From Caprimulgus europaeus (taxonomy: Eukaryota; Chordata; Aves; Caprimulgiformes; Caprimulgidae): a stretch of 64,000 nucleotides of DNA. Under the pieces are notes generated by a model. The model was not told the DNA's origin. It ran no database searches and was given only the letters and a program-made list of their open reading frames with translations. Below are positions 1 through 11,500 of this stretch, piece by piece; the first letter of the stretch is position 1, and each line of letters starts with the position of its first letter. A program made the translations under genes and the position numbers. The stretch spans positions 16,011,165 through 16,075,164 of the forward strand of contig OU015538.1 of the NCBI GenBank assembly GCA_907165065.1, given 5' to 3'.

Positions 1-2858
1 CCTGCCTGCTATCTTCATACCAATTCAGAGCATTAGGATTTGGTTCCAACCATTTCTCATAAGCGGCAGCACATTTACCAGTTTATTTTCCTTTCTCTTA
101 TATCCTCATACACCACAATCTTCTTTTGATTCATTCTCTCTCTATTGATTTGATATCATTATTTCTCTTTCTTTCTCTCGTGATAGTAACTGTGCCTGAG
201 AAGACTAAAGCAAGATCAGTACTCGAATTGCTTTCCTTGGCTGCTACGAATTTTCTTTTAAGCTGCAAGTATTCCAAAATCTACAGCATATCCGTCAAGC
301 AGAAACTACAGCATGCAAATCAATAGACATGCCTAGGCTGCTAAGAGCAAAACTCTTGACAATCCCGAAATAGAGCTTGAAAATATGTATTGGTGCATGG
401 TGATTTCTTGCTTTCCCCCCAATGACCACATATACTTGCTATCCTTTCTCTGACTCCAACTCCAGCAGCACTCAGCTAGTCCTGGTTACAAACTACAGGC
501 TGCTCTTTATTCTCAGATCTAAACTATTTCAGTCATTACTGATCTGCAGGAGAATGTTTTTTTGCTCCTGAGTGTTCGGTTCCTCCGAGACATTCAAACT
601 CATTTGAAATACTTACGGAAAATGTAAAGGACAGAGGGGAGGTGGTGCTGTCTGCAGAGACCTGCCAGACTAACCTTGCAAAAACACGTCCATCACAAAC
701 ACTAATCTTTCTCTGAAAACTAAAGCAGGTGTTCCTTTCAATTTTTCTCCTGTTTACAAATGGTGGCCCAATTCTGTCCTGCTGACTCAGACACGACTCC
801 CAGTGAAATCCCTCTCTCTCTCTCAAGTTCAGAAATGTTCTCTCAGTAGCTAGGATAATATTTCTGTATTTGCTGAGGGTGACAGGCCTCATTTTCCCTT
901 GCTATTATCATAATGTCACTGATTAAAGTGAAATAACTCAAAAATATATCTAAGAGGCAAAACACAGTGTTGTGGGTAAGTACAGAATTATTACTGAGTT
1001 AGTTTGGATCCAAGAGCACTAAATCTAATGAATGCCATGTCTACCTGGGCAGGTATAGGCAGCAACACGCTAGACTGCACCAATCCAAGCTGGATGATGT
1101 TAGCCAGCTCTGATCGGGCAAATGGGTAGTGGTGTTAGTCTTGGAACTAAAGAACACGGGAGAAAAGCAGGTTTTCCTCACGCAGCACATGCTGAAGTGT
1201 GTCTGCAATTGCCACACCATGGCTGGCTGGTGTTCAGATGGCCCTGCCCTCACCTCCAGCCATTGTGTGACAGTGCAGAGGCTTGGCCCTCATCAGCCTT
1301 CTGTGTCAAACTGCTGCTACTCTGGGCAATTTTGCACTTCAGTTTCTGGTGAGAGAAATACAGGTAGAGTTTCCAGAGACTATTCTCCTCTCCCTGCCTT
1401 TCTGACCTCCATTATCCTGCTAGTTTAATGAACAATCTCACATCAGATTTTTAGTCTAGTATCCTCCAAGCAAAGAGAGCAAAATAAGAAATTCCTGGTT
1501 CTTTAAGAAGTTGGATGTCTAAAGTTGGATGGGTCCAAGCAACAGAGTAAAATGTCAGGGGGAAGAAATTCTTCCTAAGACTGCAGGCAATATCTTACAG
1601 GAGACTTTACAACGAACTACAGAAATATCAACTCTTTTTGAATCATCTGCACACTATGGTACAAAATAACTTTATTTGAAAAAGAAATACAATGATAAAA
1701 GGTAAAAATATGCTCAATATATCTTACTCGAATAACTCATGGAGATGAAAACGGTACTGAAAAAGAGAAGAGTATCTTCATATTATTTTATGAGGAAGTA
1801 TAATGACAATACTGGGCAGAACTTATTAACAGCTGCTCCACCAACAGCAGTGGGAAGAAGTTGGGGAGCACACACCAGGGCCCAGGAGAGATTGCCACCT
1901 TTCCCTGGCTATAGCAAGAACCACTAAATGCAGCACTTCAGGTAGATGCAATTAATGTCCTTTAAAAAAAGCTGCAATGGCAATGCAGCCTCTCCAAGAG
2001 ATGAATATGATGGTAAAACCATTAATGAGAGAGATAATTGATTCAGCAGGTTAGAGTAGTAATGAAGAATCATCTACTGGATGCCTAAATCAGATCATCT
2101 GACACCTGCAGAGTATGAGTGTGGCTCATCCAAAGTAGCAGGCCTGCTGTTAGCCTATTAATAATTTCACTGTTCATGTCTTCCTTCTTAATCTATTTGT
2201 TTTGCACAACTTTAAAAAGAAAAGCAAACAAACAAACAACCCCACCACGCTCTCACTGAAACGATGACATTTCACAACAGCTACCTCTTTTGATTAATGC
2301 AATCTTCAACTACTTGCAATGAATCAAGTAATCTGGTATTTACTAGATCTTAACTATTTTTCTTTTCCAAGCTAGAAATGGGGCACCCTCAGGGGACTGG
2401 TGTAGCTTTTATATATGTTGTCATTTTATATACTATTTTATATATTGGTTTTTGAAGTACTATGAATTTCCATTTTGCTAGAAAGTTGTTCATTTTTCTT
2501 GATGTTACCACCAGTTTTCCTGGGTGACCAAAGACGACTGAATTAAAACTCTGTCTGGCCAACTGCAACATCTAATCATTGGCAGAAAGCCTGCATGTGA
2601 ATAAAGCCTGCCTAGTGAGTAAGAAATTGAATGTTTGTGTCTTTCTGCTGTTAAGAGGGTGGGTTTGTGAAAGCAGAAAAACAACCCAAGTTTTCATCAT
2701 GAGATCACAAGCTGAATCAGGTATTGGTGTCTGTCAGAAAGTCACCTGCTATAAGACATTATGGTCATTGTGCACATTTCATTAAGAAACAACTCCGTAG
2801 CATTTTATAACAGAATACCAGAGTATCAATATCTTAAGAGTTGCTGCAGAAAAAGAAG
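1..2858. other. Unique AT-rich non-coding sequence
   Basis: I see no recognisable gene or interspersed repeat here. The open frames are short. The longest, 118 codons on the minus strand at 536-892, matches no family I know. A (CAAA)n run lies at 2225-2239. A perfect octamer site (ATGCAAAT) at 313-320 is expected by chance in sequence of this composition. Confidence 0.7.
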
Positions 2859-2882
2859 CACAATTGAGAATTCCCAATTGTG
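2859..2882. repeat. 24-bp near-perfect palindrome
   Basis: The arms CACAATTG and CAATTGTG flank a GAATTC core. The whole 24-mer equals its own reverse complement except for one mismatched pair (A at 2867 against C at 2874). It could extrude as a cruciform or bind a dimeric protein. No function can be assigned. Confidence 0.75.
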
Positions 2883-3056
2883 TGAAGAACACACTTATCC
2901 TTGGAAAGCAAGCAAACGTTCTTGCCTCTCAAATAAAGTATGTCAATAAGCACATCATAAAGTACTGACCCTGGAAGGTACCCAGTATTTTGGGCTTCAC
3001 TGTGGAAAACAGAATTGCTTGTATGAACCAGGTATGTATTTGGCATAAGTTAGTTA

Positions 3057-3091
3057 TACAGAAAGAGTACAGACAAAATACTCTTTCTGTA
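3057..3091. repeat. Perfect 13-bp inverted repeat, 9-nt loop
   Basis: The left arm TACAGAAAGAGTA (3057-3069) and right arm TACTCTTTCTGTA (3079-3091) are exact reverse complements separated by cagacaaaa. The stem is too short for a typical microRNA precursor and no T-run terminator follows. It may be chance or the remnant of a small inverted-repeat element. Confidence 0.8.
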
Positions 3092-4185
3092 AATTCAAAT
3101 GGAAAAAAAAAATCCTAAAAAAGATCAACTTTCTTGTTCAGAAACCCAAGCCTTCTTACCATTCAGGTCCTATTTCAAAAGGAAATATTCTCAAGCTTAT
3201 TTTGAGGGGCAACACTTGTACTCACTGCTCTTGAGATCTGACACACTTCTCTTCTACCTACCATTCTACTCCTGCATCTGCAAAAAGGAGAAATCTGCTC
3301 AGGGAAATATTATATTTAAGTTGTTTGTAAGTCAGACCTCTCTGTGTTGTTCAGTGTTTTGGATGACAAGTCTGTTTTCTTCATCTATCCTAAAGTTAAA
3401 AAATGTGTAACTACTTCCCTATTTGATATGAAAGAATAATGGTTAACCAACCTGCTTCATGGAGGTTTACAATGAAATATATATTTTTAACTCCTAAACA
3501 TCCATCAGTATGTCAACAGAGAGAAATTCCATGATGGAAAAAAATGGGTCCCTCATAAAGCAATTGAGGCTTTATTACCAATGGAAAAATTTAAATCATT
3601 GAGTCCTGAATCAGAATTTCAAGGCATGTATCTCTGTTTCTAATCAGGGTACCAATATTAGAACATTATTTTATTCCATGCTTTAGACATACTGGTACAT
3701 CTGTGTCTACTTACCACCTATTTGCAAATTAAATGAACCAAATTCCATTTTTCTTTCCACTCAAAAAGCCAATAGTGACACTGCCAGCTTAGAGTGACAC
3801 ACACCCTGCAATGCCCAGCCTTCCCCTGTTCCCAGTACACACTGGGCCAGTACAATTTCTGACCTGGATCAAGGTAGGGATCCAGATTTAAAAAACAAAC
3901 ATTTTTCTGGATTACTTGTGCCCTGTATCATTTCACTGATCCAGTTCACCACCTGCACCCTCATTAGTTAAGTGCCATAACAGCCAGGGTGGCACCGAGA
4001 TGGGTACCAACTGCTTAAGCCACCTAAAAGAAAAGTTTGTCAAACTACAGCTTTAAGATACAAACCAAATCCATTTAACAGCTTTTTACTGCCACTCTGG
4101 AAGATGTTTTCTCTAAGAACAGACTGTCAATATCCTATTTTTACTCTTCAGTTCAGGAAGGTGAGTTTGTGTTTGTTTGCTTTAG
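3092..4185. other. Unique non-coding sequence
   Basis: No gene or repeat is recognised. A 103-codon plus-strand frame at 3099-3410 begins in an A-rich run, shows no domain and looks like a chance frame. A consensus-like splice donor (AAG|GTGAGT) lies at 4160-4161, just before the candidate exon described next. Confidence 0.6.
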
Positions 4186-4307
4186 CATGACAAACTATGC
4201 TCTTATTGCCACACTATGAGCAAGACGGAGCAGCTCCCGGGGGTGTCAGTCCGAGGTCTGGATGATCTGTCCCTTGCAGCTTTAGAGACTCTGCCATTTC
4301 TTTGCTG
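4186..4307 (+). other. Weak candidate internal exon
   Basis: A pyrimidine-rich acceptor (tgtttgtttgctttag) ends at 4185. A 122-nt stretch follows that is open in one frame and includes ATG at 4216, then a donor-like CTG|GTGATG at 4307/4308. The segment has more CpGs than its surroundings. The short peptide it would encode (it contains MSKTEQLPGVSVRGLDDLS) resembles nothing I recognise. It could equally be a lncRNA exon or chance. The donor is imperfect and no partner exon is identified. Confidence 0.1.
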
Positions 4308-6870
4308 GTGATGTCCGTCCTGACTGTGGCAGGTTGCTACATATTGCAGTGCTACCCCTTCTCCTTCCCCCCTTCCCAGTCAGGCAGATACTTCTTTTTC
4401 TCATTGCCCTCTACTACGTCTCCTTTATTACTCTGGTTGCACTGTCATTTATCCGAGTTTGGCTTTTCTCACGTATCTTCCAATTGTCATTTGCAGTTTG
4501 CAGTCACCGTTTCTATGTTTGGAGGAAGTCAGTCTCAAATGTTGAACATTTTGCTATAGCAAGGGAGTCTCTGCAGGGATACTTAGAGCTTCTGCTCTTA
4601 GTGCCTTCCAGAAATGTTTCTTTAATAACACACATAAATATTAAAGGAAGAAAAGGAAAATTAGGAGGAAGAGAAGGAGGGTTTTGTTATTTTTTCTGAC
4701 CCAATTTCCATCCATCACTTCAATTAGGTTTCCAGAGACAGATGAACTTCTGCATCGATACCTTCTGTACAACTCCATATGGATCTTCAAAAAATCCTGT
4801 CTTGCTCAACCTTCCCTCCCTATTCTCTGTCTGCATGAGTGCCCTATTTCTATTCCTTACTTCTTGGTAATTGTATTCAAACACTCCCTTTGTTCTTTGT
4901 TTGCTAACCTGCATTTTTTTTTCCTCTAGTCAGCTTATCTCTTTTTTAGTCCTTTTGATTAAAGTTCTCAATTCATTTAGTATCTTTCTGTTTCTCCCCA
5001 GTCCTTCTAAAGTGAAACTATAAAGCACTGCAGGGAATGCTTGTATTTACCTCCCAATTCTCTTAGCCAGGCTTTCAGGCTGACTTGTGAGCTGTATACG
5101 ACTACATCTTAAAAGTTTCCAATCCTACACTGAGCCATTTTACTCTTCCCTTCCCACTCTGCTCTGGCAATAGCAATAGCTTTATTTTCTACACTCATCA
5201 TGGTCTTTTAGAATTGTGATTTGCCGCTGCTAAAGTCCTTTCCTGATGATCAGATAAACTGAATAACCTGCACAATTTGGAGAGAACATCTCTGTGCACT
5301 GGCAGCGTAACTGCAGCGGGAGCAGAGAGGTGACAGGTTGCCACACTGTGCATTTTTCAACGCACACATTATGTTGCAGTTTTTCATCCACCATCCGTCT
5401 GAAGTAGCAAGGAAATTGGAGGAGCATTAGACTGTAATTCTCCTTGGATTTGTCTTACCATTTTAAACAAAAACTAAGGGAAACAGCAAAGCAGTGTGCG
5501 TCACAGTCAGCCCAGTCTGATGGGGGCTTTTATTGTTATTCCAAATGATCATTTTTCTCTCTCCCACAGGCAACAGGCTGGTTTTCAGCCTAGATGTGTT
5601 TCTACCCACCACATCAATACCAGTGAGTTCATCTTTCCATTTTCACTGAAGTTGCTTAGTAACAGAAGATGAGGGGAAAGCATGTCCAGAGTGCATTGCA
5701 ATGTCTTATCTTCAGGTTCATTGAAAAAGATGGACTAATGGACCACCAACGTGAAAACGTTGTTCGCATTTGAATCAGTGGATCCATTTGATATTCCTCA
5801 AGGAGCTTTTAGAAGAATATTTTTGTCATATTTCTTTTTAGCACATATATTTTTATGTGAATGCCCTATGACTATGCCACATCTAAGAAATAATAAAGTA
5901 TTCCCTCCCCCAGCATTCTGACCACTTTGATAAATACACAGGATAAGAGTTTCCATATTTTGGGTAGACACACTTTGAATAACCTTTTAGCATCATTTTG
6001 AAAGTGAACTTACAGTCCACTAAAATGACAGGCAATCTCAAGAATTTTTAATAGTGTGGGCCTGAGCTTAATAAAGACAGTGCCTCACGGATGAGTTCCC
6101 TCACTACTGTGATCCTGAGAATGATCTCTACTCCCACAGCGACTGTATAACATCATCGAAAAGCAGCACTGCATTAAAGAAGTGTGCAGGTTGGATTCAC
6201 AGGTCTTCAGCTGCGGTCTAACTCTGTAGTTCCTGAAGGTAAATAGTAAGAGCATAGTGTTTCCAAAATCTATGACAAGATTTTAAATTATCTTTCAAGA
6301 AAGTTTCCTATTAAAAAAATTAATCAACCAATCAACAAATCCCAAACAACCAAAAAAGATCATGCAGAAACGTCAACAGTCGACACCATTCTTGATCACC
6401 AACCTCCAGACTAGATTAAGGATAGAGTCAGCTCAGAACTCTTCAGCTATGCAATCAAAGCTGAATTTTACATCCATGTCTTTCCCTTTGATCTTGCACT
6501 AAGGAAAGCACCTCTCCTCTGATTTCTATCTTTACATAAACTCATTCTGTACAGAAACATTTTTTCTCTAGACTACCTCATTGCATTCAAAGATGACAGC
6601 AGCAGCCATCAGAGACACAAACCTAGGTAGGAGTTGCTTCCTTTTGATCCTGCTAGACCCAGGGAAAAGGCAGAATAAAGTCCAGGGGTGTGTTTTTCCA
6701 CTCCATGCATTGACAGCACATGGCTGTGCACTCACCACTGGCCCCAGCAAGAAGACAAACAGAGAGGTGAGGGCAGACAGAGCAGAGCCGGGTGCCCAAA
6801 CACCACAGCTCGGCAGCGTACTAGTGCAGATGCTGTGTCCCCAGCGTGGGGAGAACTGAAACACCTCTCT
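4308..6870. other. Unique non-coding, partly pyrimidine-rich
   Basis: From about 4330 to 4960 the plus strand is clearly C/T-rich. This gives long hydrophobic-looking frames (for example 121 codons at 4334-4699, TTG start) that I attribute to composition. A purine tract occupies about 4643-4681. The remainder to 6870 is ordinary AT-rich sequence with a modest rise in GC at 6660-6860. No gene is recognised. Confidence 0.6.
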
Positions 6871-6876
6871 GCACTG

Positions 6877-6885
6877 TATATAAAG
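6877..6885 (+). promoter_or_regulatory. Consensus-like TATA box
   Basis: TATATAAAG sits just downstream of a locally GC-richer 200-bp stretch. Two AATAAA hexamers follow at 7075-7080 and 7086-7091. This order (GC-rich flank, TATA, AATAAA about 200 bp on) is what a solo LTR or a very short transcription unit would show. I could not find terminal TG/CA ends or a target duplication, and TATA-like strings are common in AT-rich DNA. Confidence 0.15.
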
Positions 6886-7091
6886 CCAGCTGCAATTTGG
6901 AGCTTTTTAGGTATGTGCAGTGTGATGGCAGTAAATGGCTCAATCCATAGTGTGGTTATATACTTTGATTGCTTTGTAATATTACTGTATGAACAACCTT
7001 TGCTAGTTCTTGTTGATCTATATCCTTGTCATGAAAGGCATCTCCTACTTACACAGATGAACAGGGCTGGTGGGAATAAATACTGAATAAA

Positions 7092-8339
7092 GGCTTGAAT
7101 GTATGAGATATATAACTATTACTAACATACTTTTTCATTTATCGGTTAACAATGAATAATAAACAGCACTTTTAAAAGATGAGTGCTGGGTTCAGTTTTG
7201 GATATAGTTTTATTTTCAAAAGGAGAAATATGTCTGTATATCATTACAGAATACTTAGGGTCTGTGTGAGACTACCTCTTGATCATTAGTTTGGGTATTT
7301 TTATTATTTTTATGTTTGAATTTTAAGAGAAAATGCGTTGCTGCTCCACAGCACTACTTATTCAACATCTTCAAATCCCCAAGGCAAAGAGTTTGGTTAG
7401 ACACAAGCTGGCAGAGTACAGATCATAATTATACTGAAAGGGAAGGGTTTTAAAATTCAAGATAACAAAAAAAGTGATACAAAATATACAATCTGACTAA
7501 GAACTTGGAAACGGATGGTCAGGAACCTGCAGGATTATCTTTAATACTTAAGGGTACATTATGCATGGCCTTGCATTATGCATTTATCATTACTCCCGAC
7601 TTCAGTATCATAGCAGAAAATACGTGTGATAACAAATTACCCCTATAAATCCTAGCAAACAGTTGATACTTCTATTGCATGTTTCCCTCTGGAGTTTTCT
7701 AAAATTCTTTAGAAACGATAGCCTGTTTGTTGCAGAATTATAATTGTTTTATCTACACTGAGATTACAGTAGTTTTATTTGATAAATACACCAGAATTTG
7801 GCCCAATGAAGAAATTGCCTGGCCTACTACAGAAACTTAGTCGTCCCTATAAACCACATGAAATCAAACACCCTTCAGTGCACAGTGTCACTACATACTG
7901 TTTAGGGCAGGAATTGAAGATACTGAAAATAAGTGAAGCTAGAAGGAACAAGGATATTAATGCGATATAAAAATAGCTTGAGCCTGTACTTTCTTCTTTG
8001 CCAAAAAGTCTCAAAGGTTCTTCAATGTCTGCACACACATACTAAGAACAGAAACGTCTGCAAAAGTTAAGCCAGCGTTATGCTCAAAGCTGTAACATGG
8101 CTGAAAGAACCGGCTCATGCTCTGGAAGCAGTACTGGCTTTTCATCCTCTGCCATCCAGCACCTAAGCTGTGATCCACTGTACAGCAGGTTGCTCGACAC
8201 GTTCACAAGTGTAATAAAAAGAACTAGACCATGTCCCAAAGGGATGAAATGAAAGAGAGAAAAAAAATGAACAATAAAATTCCATTGCAGATACTTCCAG
8301 CTTTTCTGTATTTCCCCCCCAATCTCCTCATCTTTAACA
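7092..8339. other. Unique AT-rich non-coding sequence
   Basis: No gene is recognised. A 10-bp direct repeat (CATTATGCAT) occurs at 7557-7566 and 7574-7583. Small frames such as 63 codons at 7779-7970 have no recognisable content. Confidence 0.6.
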
Positions 8340-8559
8340 AGGGAGGCTTCCTTCTTGTTTTGTGTACTTTGTAAATAGTAGCAGACATTATTTATTCAAC
8401 ATCTTTGCCTTTTGTAATGTTGGCTTTAATTTTTAATATTCACACTGATATTCTTCTTCAATAGCACTGTGCACAGGGGCATATCTGTTTGTATTTACTC
8501 ATTAATGTGTTGCTAATTAAATATGTGTTTCATTAAACTTGTTTAAAAAAAAAAAAAAA
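8340..8559 (+). pseudogene. Possible retroposed 3' UTR with poly-A tail
   Basis: A T-rich stretch with AU-rich-element-like ATTATTTATT (about 8388) runs into two ATTAAA hexamers (8516-8521 and 8532-8537) and then a run of 15 A (8545-8559). The first hexamer lies 23 nt before the A run, a normal cleavage distance. That is how the end of a reverse-transcribed mRNA copy looks. No coding part is recognised. No target-site duplication was found around the A run, and the 5' boundary is a guess. A chance A-run in AT-rich sequence is the main alternative. Confidence 0.25.
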
Positions 8560-11500
8560 GGGGAAAAGTTGAGAAGAATGAACATACTGAAGAACAACAC
8601 CCCAAGGCTCTGAAAGAACTTCCACAGCTGAGTTGTTAAAAGTAATGTGGGCAGCAGGAGTGTCAAAAGCATCTAATGTTTTCTGCACAGTACCAAGTTG
8701 AAACAAAATGTGTGTGCTAAAGGTGGCAGGTAAAGTTAGCGTGTATCTGTCTACTTAGAATATTCATGCCTGGGAATCAAAGCGCTTCAGCTACTTTTCC
8801 TCTGGCTGCTCCCCTGGCTGGCTTTTTGCCACATGCATTATTTTCTTAGAAGATTCCTTTACAAAGATGTACAGACATACATCACGCATAAATGAGCATA
8901 AAGTGATCGCCTGCTTTGACTATCTCTGCATGGTGAATACTAAGGAACTGTTTTTCTCCTCCAAGCCTAGAAACCCAAATCCCTGCCCAGCTTCTTAAAT
9001 GCCACTGAACCTTCAGTGTTGCCCTCTGACATCCCAACCTGGCAAACTGTATTTTGACACATGTGGATGTTCCTGCTGGCTGCACAGCACTCACTACATG
9101 CTCTCTACAGCAATGTGTCCCTGAAGCATAGCAAATGCTATGGCTCAGTGATAACCTTAGCTTTAGGATGGGCACATGCTGAAACTCCAGGCACAAGCAG
9201 GTGAGGGTCATTTTACCAGTTTTGATCCTGTGGCTGGCTGAACTTTCACAAGTCATTCTGTTGGGCTTTGCCATGGACAGCTGCGCCCACTGATCCTACC
9301 TTCACTAGCTGACCAATCTAGCGTGACAGCTGACAGTGACAAGTTCTAGTGAAAAATGAAATTTGTTCTTCAAGTGTGCGAACACTTCTATATTTAAAGT
9401 GTCCCCAAGCTTAAACCTTGGTGCCAACACCAATAGAACAACCTGTTGAATAGATGGGATACTCATAAACACGAGTTATTAGGTGCATATCTGATCACAT
9501 GAACTGGATAGAAAGGAACACATCCCAGGATGATAACAGCCAGCTACTCAAAGGCTGCATTTACCACTCGGGAGAAAAAGTGGGAAAACAAGCATGAGAC
9601 TGGCACAGGAACAAATGCATCAAGCTGGAGCACCAGGAATTATGACAAACTCAGCGTATCAGAGATTTGCAGGAACATTATAGCAATCTGTAGATCTTGC
9701 AGTAATGGCACATAAAATGAAAGAATATGCATGGGAAATCACCATTTTATGCAAAATAAAAGGGTAGGCAAATTAAAAATTTTTCAGAAGGAACATTTAT
9801 CACACATTCACAGTTACTACTAACAGACAGATATGATGATGGTGGACACAGAGAGAATGACCTGAGTACTAGATGAAGTCAAATGGTACTAGCTACAAAA
9901 ATGTGCTTTTTAGAAGGAATAACGATGGCTTGAAGAAAAGAGAAATAAAAGATAACTTTTAATAAAAGGTCTAGGGCATGAAGCGAGTCTGCTGCAAAAA
10001 GACAGCTGTAACAATCTCAGCATATGTAAAGAATGAACTTAGAAGGATAGTGCACATGACAATATTTACTGGAGTGCAAGGAATGATAAACAGAAAAAAG
10101 ATCAAGAGCGTGCAGAACAGAGTGAAGATGGCACAGAACAAAAAGGTTTAGAGATAAACAGAGTTATGGAGCAGATGCAGAACAAAAAGTGCAAGAATGT
10201 CATTAAGCTCCACTGTCACAGCTGCACTGGCAGATGGAAAAATACAAATAAGGTATAAAACAATGCTCTAAGATCCATAAGGTGTCTGTTCCATGGTTAC
10301 AATCGTCCTAAATGCACCAGTTTAGGTCTCAAAAAGAATCAGTATTTAATCTCTAAGTATTTAAATACAATACTTCTGTGAACATATAGATAAATGCTTC
10401 TCACATGTGAATTTACCCTGTTTAGCCTTTTACCTCTTTCTTGCCCTCAAGGATGTGGACAGCATTAGGATCCAAAAGAAAAATCATGTGATAAAAGTTA
10501 TAAATGATTACACAAAAAAGGGATGCCTTGGTCTTCATTTGTAGCCACTTGATCCCTATAAACAGCAGTTGGCTGAGACAGAAAACCAACAAAATTGAAT
10601 TCAAATTTAGGCATATTTAACAACATATGGAGTGTTTTCATTCAACTGAAAGATTAAATTTTTATTAGTATTTCATCAAACTTTAACTATCATCTGGAAG
10701 AAGTAACTTGTTTTCATTATTTCCTTAGGATATTTAATTTTTTTACAGTAAAATATTAATGTTCAGTCATGTATATTTTCCTTCTGTTCCTCATTCTCTT
10801 CAGATTTTGTCCATTTAAATGTTAAAATAACATAATTAAATAACTTCTTCCTTGGTCTTGAAAGACTGTTTCCATGATGAAATGAAATTTATTTACCATT
10901 GCATGTTTATTATATATTAATAGGCTGAAACAGAAACTCTTCTTCAAAGACTTTATAATCTACTCTATACAGGAAAAAAAAAAGGATATTTGAGAGTGGA
11001 CAATAGTTTAAGTGGCACTATATGGGTTTTTGATAAGGGAAAGGTAAAAGACTGCTTAAGACATGCTGTAAAATCCTGAAGTCACTTCAGTGTCTACTGA
11101 TTTTAGTGGACCCAATTTTATAGGCAGGATTTATGTAAGAATTTAATAAAAAAAACAGAGAAATTACTCAGTAGACAAGAAAGATTGTTCCAGGTATGAA
11201 CTAATTATCTCAGAGACAGATCAAGATAAAGAAATAAAGGTCATATTAGGAAGAGGGATGAATAGATCAAGTGAAATAGAACAACAAAAGATTGTAAGAA
11301 TGAGAAGACAATTTTCAATGATGAACAGCACTGATGAAACTATGGAAGGAGTGAGATCAGAAGCAGGAAAGAACAACTGAAAAGGAAATAAAACAAATTC
11401 TGTTCATCCATAGGGGTAGCAAAGGAAACTCAGACTGGACGAATATAATTGAGTCAATACATAGATTCCAGGGTAAGATATGACCAGAATGGAGGAAAGA

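Noticed and set aside
4334-4699. Hydrophobic 121-codon frame resembling a membrane protein
   Set aside because: The hydrophobicity comes from the C/T-rich strand, the start is TTG, and there is no family match.
7557-7583. 10-bp direct repeat CATTATGCAT
   Set aside because: AT-rich words of this kind recur by chance. No element or site could be built on it.
8882-9274. 130-codon minus-strand frame with ATG start
   Set aside because: The start context is poor and there is no domain or promoter. The product reads like random translation.
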